Source: Sarcocystis neurona (taxonomy: Eukaryota; Apicomplexa; Conoidasida; Eucoccidiorida; Sarcocystidae). Taken from it: 64,000 bases of DNA. Positions 55,601-64,000 of this stretch are shown one piece after another (within the stretch, counting starts at the first letter, position 1; every line of letters begins with the position of its first letter). The notes under the pieces were generated by a model. It worked only from the letters and a program-made list of their open reading frames with translations. It searched no databases and had not been told where the DNA came from. The stretch lies in NCBI GenBank assembly GCA_000727475.1, contig KL647311.1:1875693-1939692 (forward strand), read 5' to 3'. A program made the position numbers and the translations under genes.

Positions 55601-57242
55601 TAGGTGGACACAACAAAGAAGAACAGGCAGCCGCAGCGATTGAGCTGCACGCAGCAGCAGGTGGGAAAAGTGCCTTAAGCGGAATACCAAACCATCAACA
55701 AAGTTGCTCTGCAGGCAATCGAAGCAGGGGCAGAAAAAGTAAGAACGTGCACCAGTTAAAGCTAGAGAAGTCATGCACGTGCCTGCGGTATGGCGGAAAA
55801 GAATATCGTCAAGGCCGCAGCAGCAACAGCAAACGCCCTCCAGCACCAGTGTGCGACACGAGCTGCAGCATATCAGCTGCAGCAGCAGTGGCATCAAGAG
55901 CAGCACCAGGCGAACAGCAACTGAACAAGAGAGAGAAGAGAAAAAGAAGGGCACGGACTTGAAGCAGCGAGTTGACGAAGTCTTTCTTTATTCGCAAATT
56001 GCATATTTCTACGCCTTCGTTATATCCCACTTTCACGGTTTGTTGATCGACGCCTGCAGCACAAAACAGAAAAAAGCGTGGCAAGCGAAATAAGGGAGAA
56101 GGAGCAGCAGAGGTGTTCTGCTGAAAAGTCGTTTTGTAGCAAGGAAAGGCAAATAACCCAAACGCACGGGTCTCGCAAAAAATAGGTAATGCTTGATTCT
56201 CCTGCGTACGTCGCAGTAATCAGGATGAAACACAGGAACTGGGTCGAGCGTACAGACACCTAAAAAATCTCTCACGAAGTGCACTTGTGTGCACGCTTCA
56301 AGCACGCGTGTGCTGGGAAACTTATGCATTCGAGTAAGTCATTTCCTTCTCGATAGTCTGTTTCGTGCATGGGAAGCCCTCCACAGAAGCAGGTGCTGCT
56401 AGACGGAACAGGGAAGGCATATGCTCCACAGAAATGCGCAAACGCATGCGGCACCGATTACAATGGTGCAAAGAACCCTTTTTCGAGTATGAAACAGTTT
56501 ACTACGGGAGTTCTGGCTGCGGTTTGCACGCCTTGCTTGCGACGAGTTTTCACAAACTAAACAGCCCGACCACGCAGCACAAGGCCTCAGCGTGCGCAGA
56601 CAGTTGCTCGTGTGAGCTTTTACAGCGTTTCTCTGTCTCAATGCAGATTTTCTGCGTTCGGCACGTAGAATTTGCACATTGAAAGGCCCAAAGCCTAGCC
56701 CAGGAGAAAGAATGCAAAGGCGTTACGGTTGTAATTAGCGCAGCGAACGCAACAGCGTTATGGTCGTAACTGATGCCACTGTGGAAAGAAACGGCAACGC
56801 AGCAGCAGCGGGTACAGCAGGGAATGCATGCGCAAAAATGACAAGCTTAAAAGGCACATCAGCAGTTGAACCGGCACAAACATTCCCTTAGGAATGGAGA
56901 GAAAGGATTGAGGTGGCTCGCAACGAATTATCTTTCCTACATGTATGGAAAATATAGTGTGTTCAAACATACGTCTCCGTGTATAAATTCGTCGCTCACT
57001 TTGTGTGGGCGCAGGTGTATGGGCATATACATATATGTGTATATATATACACGCACCACGCTTGCCGTTGTCTGTAAGCCGCTGGAGATATACGGAAGTA
57101 TAACAGAAAACTTTTGGTGAGGAAATAAATGGGCACAACGGAGAAGGTGAGTGACGAATTGAAAGAGTAGAACAACGAGCGTCGACGTACCTTCGACGTA
57201 ATGGGAGAGGTTACTTTGAATGATATTCTTTAGGAACTCCAT
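45474..57242 (-). CDS. Chorein N-terminal (VPS13/ATG2-class) protein, partial model
   Basis: Minus-strand exons: 57191-57242, 55959-56053, 55293-55346, about 53652-53707, 53002-53529, 50425-50967, 45474-46607. The joined start matches the chorein N-terminal motif of VPS13-type bridge-like lipid-transfer proteins, which move lipids between membranes at contact sites. MEFLKNIIQSNLSHYVEG fits the opening helix; VDQQTVKVGYNEGVEICNLR fits the D..QLK..IW.G...L.NL.L block; LELGHVGKLRL fits VK.GHIG.L.L; IYGWDLARAHPD-VQINNLDLRVRP fits IPW..L...PV...L..L.LLV.P, followed by the expected K/R-rich helix RKVRDSFVELKRN. Exon phases agree except between exons 3 and 4, where no in-phase site pair was found. 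The three distal exons are Ala/Pro/Gln-rich and have no recognised match; they are joined on strand, phase and similar composition. The rest of a full-length VPS13 is not seen, so this is a short or truncated member, or the model is incomplete. Confidence 0.62.
46697..47395. repeat. GC-rich 21-bp minisatellite (poly-Ala/Pro/Val coding potential)
   Basis: About 30 imperfect copies of GCAGCAGGGGCAGCAGCAACG. The unit is seven codons: AAAPAAV on the minus strand and GAAATAA on the plus strand, both open. The array abuts the Ala/Pro-rich exon on the minus strand in the same frame, so it may be coding, intronic or untranslated. Confidence 0.85.
47396..50424. repeat. CATATA/ACATAC microsatellite-rich DNA, no gene
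   Basis: Long arrays of imperfect ACATATAC, CACATA and (AT)n from about 47665 to 48260, 48900-49050, 49360-49690 and 49770-50340. Frames here read Thr/Tyr/Ile/His or Cys/Val/Tyr periodic peptides. If the chorein gene model is right, this is an intron. Confidence 0.7.
50425..50967 (-). CDS. Ala-rich exon, probably of the chorein gene
   Basis: A 543-nt exon between TTTTTCGCTGCTGCAG and GCCTGC|GTAAGT, open in one frame (181 codons). It contains VEAATYPFYYDQQLLQEPVV, poly-Ala stretches and LPAELLARVEDFFSSCAATV. The splice sites are strong and composition resembles exon 5. Assignment to the chorein gene is inference from strand, phase and position. Confidence 0.5.
50968..53001. other. No recognised gene; probable chorein-gene intron
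   Basis: Purine-rich AGAGAG/GAAGAA sequence at about 51125-51420 and AT/CA runs near 51800-51825, 52225-52255 and 52485-52575. No frame has convincing protein composition. Confidence 0.45.
53002..53529 (-). CDS. Chorein gene exon 5
   Basis: After CCGGTGCAG it reads VQINNLDLRVRPNFTGTALR then KVRDSFVELKRNLAAAEE, completing the chorein strand and the following basic helix. The remainder is Ala/Pro/Tyr-rich (for example FPVPVYPVAFRTPPATAASL). The frame stays open to 52777; the donor AGA|GTGCGT at 53001 is chosen because it keeps phase with the next exon. Confidence 0.55.
53652..53707 (-). CDS. Chorein gene exon 4 (start uncertain)
   Basis: Reads GYTRGPIYGWDLARAHPD to a GAT|GTAGGT donor. Trp, Leu and Pro fall at the spacing of the family PW..L...P motif. 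The acceptor TTACCAG at 53708-53710 gives a phase that exon 3 cannot supply, so either the exon begins elsewhere, a tiny exon is missing, or a base is wrong in the assembly. Confidence 0.45.
53708..55160. other. No recognised gene; probable chorein-gene intron
   Basis: Mixed-composition DNA with a short AT run near 54438-54458. Frames on either strand are short and without motif. A missing piece of the chorein domain between exons 3 and 4 may lie here. Confidence 0.4.
55160..55958. repeat. CAG-rich DNA around chorein exon 3
   Basis: CAG/AGCAGC runs on the + strand at about 55230-55250, 55390-55455 and 55550-55665, and 55815-55925. On the minus strand this is CTG-rich sequence directly upstream of the exon 3 acceptor, the same arrangement as in PES1. 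Confidence 0.75.
55293..55346 (-). CDS. Chorein gene exon 3
   Basis: After GCGCTGCAG it reads KAGVDARLELGHVGKLRL (18 codons) and ends TTG|GTGTAT. GHVGKLRL corresponds to the conserved GHIG.L.L turn of the family. Later donors (GTAACC, GTGAGC) would add VYTALPGI or a little more. All are in the same phase. Confidence 0.6.
55959..56053 (-). CDS. Chorein gene exon 2
   Basis: Acceptor TTTTGTGCTGCAG; the first two bases complete Gly. It then reads VDQQTVKVGYNEGVEICNLR and IKKDFVNSLLQ, the central chorein block. The donor would be CAA|GTCCGT, a GT site with weak consensus, but it is the only one giving the right phase for exon 3. Confidence 0.7.
56054..57190. other. Chorein-gene intron 1, no other gene
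   Basis: Low in repeats apart from a short CAG patch near 56790-56820 and an AT run near 57026-57050. Short frames such as 56365-56682 (+) are not supported by motif or splice context. Confidence 0.5.
57191..57242 (-). CDS. Chorein gene exon 1
   Basis: ATG at 57242, then EFLKNIIQSNLSHYVE and one base, ending GAAG|GTACGT. This matches the amphipathic opening helix of VPS13-type proteins (VL...LG.YV.G.). The upstream frame is open but Ser/Phe/Leu-rich and intron- or leader-like, so the ATG is taken as the start. Confidence 0.65.
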
Positions 57243-57436
57243 ATTTTCTACTGTCCCAAATATTTTGGGGGGAGGGAGCGAAAAGAAAGGGCAAATGGAC
57301 AGAAGACGGAGTGAGCAGTGAAGGAGGGGGGACGAAAAAGAGAGATGGTAAGTGGTACAGCTGAAGCGCACCCGCACGGGGTGGAAATGGAAGGAATAAA
57401 CACGAAAACAGAACCAGTGATTCAGGTGCTCTGAAG

Positions 57437-57781
57437 ATGAAAAGAACGTGGAAGAATGAAGCACAAGAAAAAAGAATTCTCGGCAGCACAGTGGAGAAAA
57501 GTCCCGAGGACGTTTCTGGACGGACGGAAAAATACGGAGAAATTTGGGGTGTACGTACATCCCAAAGAGAAGTAGCTTTTGTCTTTGGTAAGTCGCGTGC
57601 GAGGGGCCTGAGTCAAGTGGTATCCTTGACACGATATACCGGTGAAGAGGATCGCAGAAATGATGCGGTTTCTTTTTTGATGACCGTTCGTGTGAGCAAC
57701 TTCTCGTGGAGCGGATCTACAATAGCGGAGATCTACTTTCGCCCAGCCTTTAACGCCACCCAGAGTACGGCCACATATTAA
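57437..57781 (+). other. Open frame opposite the chorein 5' flank
   Basis: An ATG-started 114-codon frame, MKRTWKNEAQEKRILGSTVE and onward, with a donor-like TTTG|GTAAGT inside at 57590. It lies upstream of the minus-strand chorein start, so it could be a divergent gene's first exon. The composition is purine-driven and no family is recognised. Confidence 0.22.
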
Positions 57782-58950
57782 AGGAGAACAGGGGTGAAGA
57801 AACACATTCAATTCATTAGTGGCTTCAGTTCGATACATTTGTAGTCGCTTGTAACAGACGTACGTTATCAGCTGGTACAGTAGTGCATCGTTGTGCATAT
57901 GCGTATGTAAAATCGACTCATATTTTGGCCAAATGTGAATCTTTTTACTAGTCCCAAAGGGCCTCTGTTCACCGATCTAGTAAGACATGTACACAGACTC
58001 GCAGACACGTACAAGCGTAAGTGTATTCGGGCGCGCGCACGCGTTAACTTTTACGCGCACGTACGTATAGAAATCACATACACTAGTTCCTTCAAAATGT
58101 CAGTGCGTAGGCAGGAGGACAAGCAAACACGGGTAGACCCTTACACGCATATATCGCGATGTGCTATTGCCAGGCACTTACAGGCATATACCACGATGTT
58201 GTATTGCAAGACATTTACAGGCGTATACCACGATGTGCACGCGTACGTCGCAGCATGGTAAGAAATTGGTGTTCGGAGACATCGTCACAGTTCGCTAACT
58301 AGTTCTCCTTCAGGCATATTCACACGGTGCATAGACACGTGTGGAGCGACACTAATGTATATTCGCGGACGAGTATCTATTGGTGGCGACGCAAACGTCT
58401 GGTCCTCCCCAGCTCTACACACCACATATATGTCTGCAGTGGCGGCTCCGCACGAATGTCTGTACAGAGATGCATGGACGAATGAGTATATATTAATGGA
58501 GTGGGGTCCGTAGGAATTCTCGTATGCAGTAGCTTTGTGTTCCGTGTCATGCCTCATGCACATCGCACGGAGACCTCTGCAGCGCTCCTCGCATCATAGA
58601 TTCGCGCGGGTAACACGCGTATGTTGTTGCGATGTACGGACTTGAGTTCAGCAGAAATCTGCATTTTTAAAAACAAATATATCGCTGCTTCTCACGGTGT
58701 ATCATGGAACCCATTTTTAATGTAGAGTACAAGCTTTCTGCGTATTTTGCTGTATGCGAAGACGTGTGTGTGGGGCGCGGAGGTGTCTACTTCTGCGGCA
58801 GCTGCGGCTGCCGCGGAGACACAGCCGAACAAAAGACAGAACACGCAGGGAGTGAGAGGCAGGAGTTTTCCGGGGAATAAAAGAAGAATGTAGGCCGGCC
58901 GGAGAGAAGGAATTAGTCGCGTCCGTGTTCGTGTAGCAAATGAGGCCGGC
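57782..58950. other. No recognised gene; small duplication at 58160-58235
   Basis: Two adjacent 37-base copies beginning CGATGTGCTATTGCCAGG and CGATGTTGTATTGCAAGA, both ending TTACAGGCRTATACCA. Otherwise mixed sequence without a convincing frame. Confidence 0.5.
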
Positions 58951-59680
58951 CAAAAGTAAAAGACACCGCTCACAGGGTCACTCTACGAGCAGCAATTGCA
59001 GCGAAAGCCGCACAACCTCCTGCGGGCAGTACCCGCAGTAGCCTCAGCAGCAGCGCCAGGAGCGGATCGTCGTCGCCACACCAGCAGCAGCGGCGGAAAG
59101 CGGCGCTGCGACAGCCGCAGCAGCGGGCGCAACCACAGCAGGGAAGAGTTACTACCGTTTGTAGCTGTGCAGCGATTACGGCAGCAGCTACATATCGCCA
59201 GCGGCCGCACAGTACCAGCGAAACAGGAGCAGCACCAGCAGAGCCGCAGCAGCTGGCGCAGCGACAGGAGAAGCCCCAGAGTCATGGGCAGAAGCCGTAC
59301 AGAGCGTAATGGAGGATACTAACTATAAATAGCGATAGCAGCAACCGAAAGCAGGCCGGCAGCGCTCATCTTTCTGAAGAGAGAAGCGATCGCGGTCCGT
59401 TGGTGCTGTGGATCACGTAGATCAGCTGCAGAAAAGTAGCACACAACGAACTGGAGAGCAGAGATGTGCAGCAGATGCGGCAAACAGCAGAAAGCAGGAG
59501 CAACAGCAGAAGAAAACGAATGCCCTTGAGTAGGCTTTTGTCTTATTTTTCCTTGAAGCCATATCTGTGAACGCGCTGCATAGCCACAGCAGCTACCGAG
59601 TAGCAGCAGCAGGGCAGCAGCAGCAGACCAGAGCCGCAACAGCAGCGCAGCAGCCCGACAGCCGCGGATGACTGGCAGCA
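58951..59680. repeat. CAG-rich island
   Basis: GCAGCAGC and CAGCAGCGGC-type runs with many stop codons in every frame, so it is not an intact coding exon. Confidence 0.65.
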
Positions 59681-62600
59681 ACAACTACTTTGTAAGATAC
59701 AGTGGCCAATACAGTATTAGGCGCGGATCTTCTTGGACAGAAGATCTGTGCGTCTATTTGTCTTTCAGAATGAAGCAGTCCGGTTGCCTCCAAAGTAGGA
59801 GAAGGAAGAGAGAATTCAGCAGGACAAGTGGAAAGCAACGTAATGCTGTCTCAACATTGCGGCGGATACCGCTGCTGCGGACGCTGCGGCTGACGGTACT
59901 CCTGCTGATGCTGCTGCTCTGCTGCGGAGAGCAGCAGAGCTACTACCCCCGGCGTCCCGCAGAAGACCCGCCCGAGCAGGCGTGATACCGAGCAACGCGT
60001 ATGTAACTGCCAGTGCGACCGGGGTATGCGACTGGGCTATCCTTTCTTGCTGCGTGAGACACTCACTGCGGTTGCTGCTGCTCGTTTGCCGCGGACAGCA
60101 GCTGAAGCAGCAGAAGCGGTCCTGCTGCTGTTTCCTTTGCAGCTGTTCAAGAGGGATCTACTGCTCCACTGCTACCGGTGCTCCTGGTGCAAAATCCTCG
60201 TGAGTCTGCCTTCGATATTGCTACTGCGAGTGCTGCTTGTCTTACTGTGCCTCGTACACACACACACACACACAGCTGCAGCTGTCGTCGCTTCCGCTGC
60301 GACAGATGATGTTGCTCACGCATGTCGTGTTGCTGTTGTCTGTGCTGCTGTTGCTTACACACAGCTAACGCTGCCACCGCTGTTGCTGCCGAGGAGTGGC
60401 AAACTTGCTGTTGGAAGCCGTAGTTGTTTTGCTGTCGCCGTTGCCGGGCGTCCTCCTTTTGTTGTAGCTGCAGTGGTGGTGCTGTCCCTCCCCCGGTGGC
60501 ATTCCTGCCTCATGTGCTGCTGCTCGAGCAGCAGCTGCTGCAACTGCAAACGACGTGGACGCGTTAGAGGCCTCACGCCTGCTGCTGCTGCATCGTGTCG
60601 AAATTCTCAGATAGTTTACACCTGCTGTTACACATGCCGTCGTGGCAGCAGCAGCACGCGCTACTCTTACGTTGCGTGTCACCAGCCGCATGTAAAAGTG
60701 ACTGCTGCTGCGAACGCTAAGGTACATTGCACCAGCAGCTACTACTCCGGTCCCCCCCTGCTGCCTTAACCTCTCGTGCTGTTGTCTAGCCTGCTAGTAA
60801 TACGACGCCAAAGCTGCTGCTGTCGCTGCTGCACAACACACGTGTGGACACCTGCTGCTGTTGCTGTTTAGCATTTGCGTATTCCGCGCGTGGCTGCTGC
60901 TGCCGCCACCCTGATTCCCCGTTGCGACCCTCTTTCACGTGCTGTTGGTGCTGCTGATTCTGTTGTGTACTTTTTGACGAGGCAGAGCTACTACACACGC
61001 AGCAGTTCTTTGTCAGGGTGACGGCTCCACACTGGTGCTGCTGCGCCTGTTGCGCCTTGCTGTACTTACCCACCGGCAGCTACTTTCTTCAAATTATATA
61101 CATAAAGTGCTGCCTCTACTGCTCTTCCTGTTGCGCTGCTGCAGGCTACCCTCCCTCCTGTTCTTCTGCAAGGGATACTAGCACTCATCATTTCCCAGCT
61201 GCGGCGTCGGCTGCATAGCGCTTCACAGGGTCGCCATCTGCCACATCGTTGCATGATAGGACAATACAGAATTGAGTGGCTTCTGGTGAATATATATGTG
61301 TGTGTGTGTGAGCGAGTGTGTATGAACGTGAGCGTACGTGTGTGTACACACACATATGCAGAAATGTGTGGAGCGACGAGTACGTGTATTTACTGTGTGG
61401 AGTGTTACACTGATGGGTATTGAATAGATGCCCCTCATTCAGTTGCTGCTACTGCGGGTGTCCCTGCAGTTTCTCGCCCTTTTCCGTACACGTTTCGCTG
61501 CCGTTTCGCGTTTTCTTGACACTTCTGCACTCGCGGCAGCTCCAACTAACTACCGATTCAACAATTTGTCTCCTGTGCTCATGGTGTCGGCGTTTACTTG
61601 CGGTACGTTCGGGCGTCTATCGCGGCTGGTGTTCATGCTGCTCCTGATGGTCGGTGCTCTATCTTTTGGTTATCATTTAGATGCAGTGAAGTACGTATTT
61701 CGCTTTTTGCCTCAGCTGTTTCTGCTTACAACTTCCTCGTGTTGCAGCTGCTGTCAGGAGAGTGTTGCCGCTTTTGAAGCTGCCGTGATCCTTGGGCATC
61801 TCCCGCTGCTGCTTTTGCCACTACTGAGAAGCTTTGTCCGGCTTTTGACGAAATAACCGCCGCTGCTGCTAGACGCTCCTCTTCGTGCAAGAGTTGTCCT
61901 CTAGCTGCTGTTCCTGTTGTGCAGATTCTTGTCCTTTTTGCTACCAGTGCCACTGCAGAACACATGTGTTTCCGTCTTTCGCGTCTGCCGTTACTGCTGC
62001 TGCCCTGCCTGGCTAATGTGGACTTGTCTCCCAGGTCGTGGTGGAGTTAGCTTTTTCATGCTGCTGCAGTTGTAAAAGCTGCTGCAACTTTTGAAAATAG
62101 AATTTCCGTATGTTTGCACCTGATCCCGGCACTACACTTCCTCAGTCTCTTGCCACTTTGGTACCGCTGCTGCTGCGTATTGGAGCCTTGATACTGCTTT
62201 ACCTGCCTCTGATGCTGCTAGCCTTTTTTCACAAAAATTCGAGCGTGCTCCTCCTTAGGGAACGTTGGCACTGATGCAGCGCCTGCCGGTGGTACTGTTC
62301 AGCTGCTTGTTACGTCCGCTGCAGCTGCTGTACATCTTGTAGTGGCGCCTCTTGCGTAGCCCTGCTAGCGCTGTTGTGTGGTTTCTTCCCCACTCGTGCC
62401 CGTCTTGCGTTGCCGCCGCTGCAGTGTGTCGGATCCTTCTCTTTTTTGTGATAGGCTGCTGCTCTTTCTGGTCTCTGTGGAAGGCTTCAATTCCTGCTAC
62501 TGCTGTTCCAGCCCTACAGCTGAGTACTACGTTCTTGATGAGTGTACCTCTGGCGTTTGTACCCCTGTCTTTGCCATAGCTTCACGCTTCGAGTGGTGAA

Positions 62601-63673
62601 GTAAGAGGTGACTATTTCGTAGGCCTCTCGAAACAGCACAACTCTTGTCTCTCTTGTGTCCAGCAGCATCCTTTTCCTTTTGCAGCTGCTGCTCCGCAGA
62701 TGCTTACGCTCGTACAATAGCGTGGTAAAAGTCCAGTATTGGCCACAGCGCCGACCGATTTTGAGCTTCAGCATTTCATTATTCAATTGCTAAGTGACTG
62801 TAAATTTTCTCCCCTCCATCACAAGCAGTTGCTTGTTAATGATCCTCTGTCTTTTCTCAATACAGGCATATACTCACAGAGGCACGCGAAGCTCTCTGTC
62901 TTCGTCTGTATGATGTTATGTCAGTGTCTTGAACAGTTCCACTTGTGTAGGTACACGTGTCCCTCTCCATGTATGCTGGCACCCTTTACTGCCTTGTGTG
63001 AATGACAGTTGCTTCTTACGTGTTGTGGCTTCTGTCCAGCATTTGCTCTTGCTGCTCTGCCCTCGTCCTGCGGCTTCTGCACTGCTGGTGTTGTTTAAGT
63101 GGGACACAGTTTTGCGTTTTTGTCGCTGACTATCACCACGCATCAGAGTACTGTTTCTGGGTCTCTTTTTAGCAGCTTCACATTCCCAGCACCTTATACA
63201 ATTGTAGGTGCCGTTGTTGCCACAACCCGTCTGCATCTTTTGAGAGGCTGCTGCGACCTAACCGTTAAGGAACCGTGGCGCGCCTCAGCGCGGTTCACTC
63301 TTTTCCACATGTGCTGATTCTGTCGCTCTTAGTTCCCATTTTGAGGCGCCGGCAGCTGCTGCGGCTTCTCAGTCTTCCAGGACTCTCATCCCCTTCCGTG
63401 TGGACTCTTACTGTTTATTTCTGTAGGAGGGGGGAACTTGATCCTGCTAACGCTGATGTAAGCTACTCTGTAACTCCCACATACGCTGCTCCTTTGACTA
63501 TCCCCGTGCTTTTGACGCTGCTTGACGTTTGCGACATTACACACTTGCTGCAGCTTTGCGCCCTCATACTTTTACAGCAAGTGTGCTACTCAGCGTTTAC
63601 ACGCTGTCTCACACCACCGCCGCTTGCTACCCTTCTGGCATATTCGCAGCAGCGACTACTGCTTGTGTTGTGA
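59681..63673. repeat. Degenerate CTG/GCT-rich DNA, no intact gene
   Basis: About 4 kb of imperfect CTG/GCTGCT triplets mixed with ordinary sequence and a CA run at 60258-60273. Open frames are numerous but short and hop between frames, with Leu/Ala/Val/Cys bias (largest 60026-60769, +). A minus-strand frame at 62514-62786 (GQYWTFTTLLYERKHLRSS and REAYEIVTSYFTTRS) is the least repeat-like. No family is recognised. Confidence 0.45.
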
Positions 63674-64000
63674 ACCAGGACAAGACGTGCTGTCGTTGGT
63701 GCTGTACCACGCCAGTCTATTTCTACAGTAGCTGCTGCTCACCAACCTGTACATGACAACATGTGGCCTGTGCTATGTCAAGGCTGCCCTCTGGGACAAA
63801 AGGCTGCGGCTATTCCTCATTTGCTGCTCACGTCGCTTGTTCCTGCTGTTGCTCCTGCACACCTTCTGAATAAGTGGCTGCCGCTGTACGTCACTCTGCT
63901 GCGCGCCACCGTTCCCCCAACTGCCGCCGTCCGCTTTACCTGCGGCAGAGCCTCTGAGAAGACGGCAACTACTCCTGGCTCTAATTACGCACAATCGCTG
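63674..64000 (+). other. Ala/Pro/Leu-rich open frame running off the right edge
   Basis: After TGA at 63671-63673 one frame stays open for 109 codons to the end, reading AVVGAVPRQSISTVAAAHQP then WPVLCQGCPLGQKAAAIPHL and onward. It has no start and no family match. It may be part of a + strand exon continuing outside the window or a frame of a decayed repeat. Confidence 0.25.

Noticed and set aside
1..64000. tRNA, rRNA, CRISPR arrays, telomeric AGGGTTT repeats, transposase or reverse-transcriptase genes
   Set aside because: No TPsiC-loop-like GGTTCGAATCC sites in a cloverleaf context, no spaced identical repeats, no AGGGTTT runs and no YXDD or integrase motifs were seen by eye; a tRNA or repeat-element search could still find something short.

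Overview
The window looks like nuclear DNA of a coccidian apicomplexan, most likely an Eimeria-like parasite; the species cannot be called. The basis is the very high load of CAG/CTG trinucleotide runs in coding, intronic and intergenic DNA, long (AT)n, CATATA and GATA microsatellites, alanine/glutamine/serine homopolymers inside proteins, many short exons with GT..AG introns, and no prokaryote-like gene packing. All gene models below are by-eye splice models; there are no transcripts behind them. Most long open frames in the window are artefacts of repeats that lack stop codons and are not listed as genes.

Layout. (1) 842-19408, + strand: a complete gene for Pescadillo (PES1/Nop7), the ribosome-biogenesis factor of the 60S pathway. 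Ten exons join in phase into an 893-residue protein. About 15.9 kb of the 18.6 kb gene is intron, filled with CTG/CAG tracts, AT microsatellites, a 21-bp and a 16-bp minisatellite and a 1.9-kb polypurine GATA/GAGA tract. (2) 19.4-24.4 kb: 3' flank, a small basic open frame and an assembly gap. (3) 24.4-40.8 kb: repeat-poorer DNA with one good gene (31687-34811, + strand, three exons, 468 residues, unknown function, possible mitochondrial leader), a 1.3-kb TAC-trinucleotide island and several weak exon candidates. A second gap (40847-41326) is flanked by a near-identical 75-bp direct repeat. (4) 41.4-57.3 kb: a minus-strand gene that starts at 57242 and encodes a chorein N-terminal domain of the VPS13/ATG2 bridge-like lipid-transfer class, followed by large Ala/Pro/Gln-rich exons down to 45474. 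A GC-rich 21-bp poly-alanine minisatellite lies beside its last exon. (5) 55.2-64 kb: CAG/CTG-rich DNA, mostly without intact genes; an open Ala-rich frame runs off the right edge.

The two recognised genes are convergent (PES1 on +, chorein gene on -) and functionally unrelated: nucleolar 60S assembly and, by family, inter-membrane lipid transport. No novel defence, mobile or RNA-guided system was found. The most unusual signals are how CTG tracts supply splice acceptors, the inverted CTG/CAG tracts around the last PES1 exon, and the large low-complexity insertions inside two conserved eukaryotic proteins.
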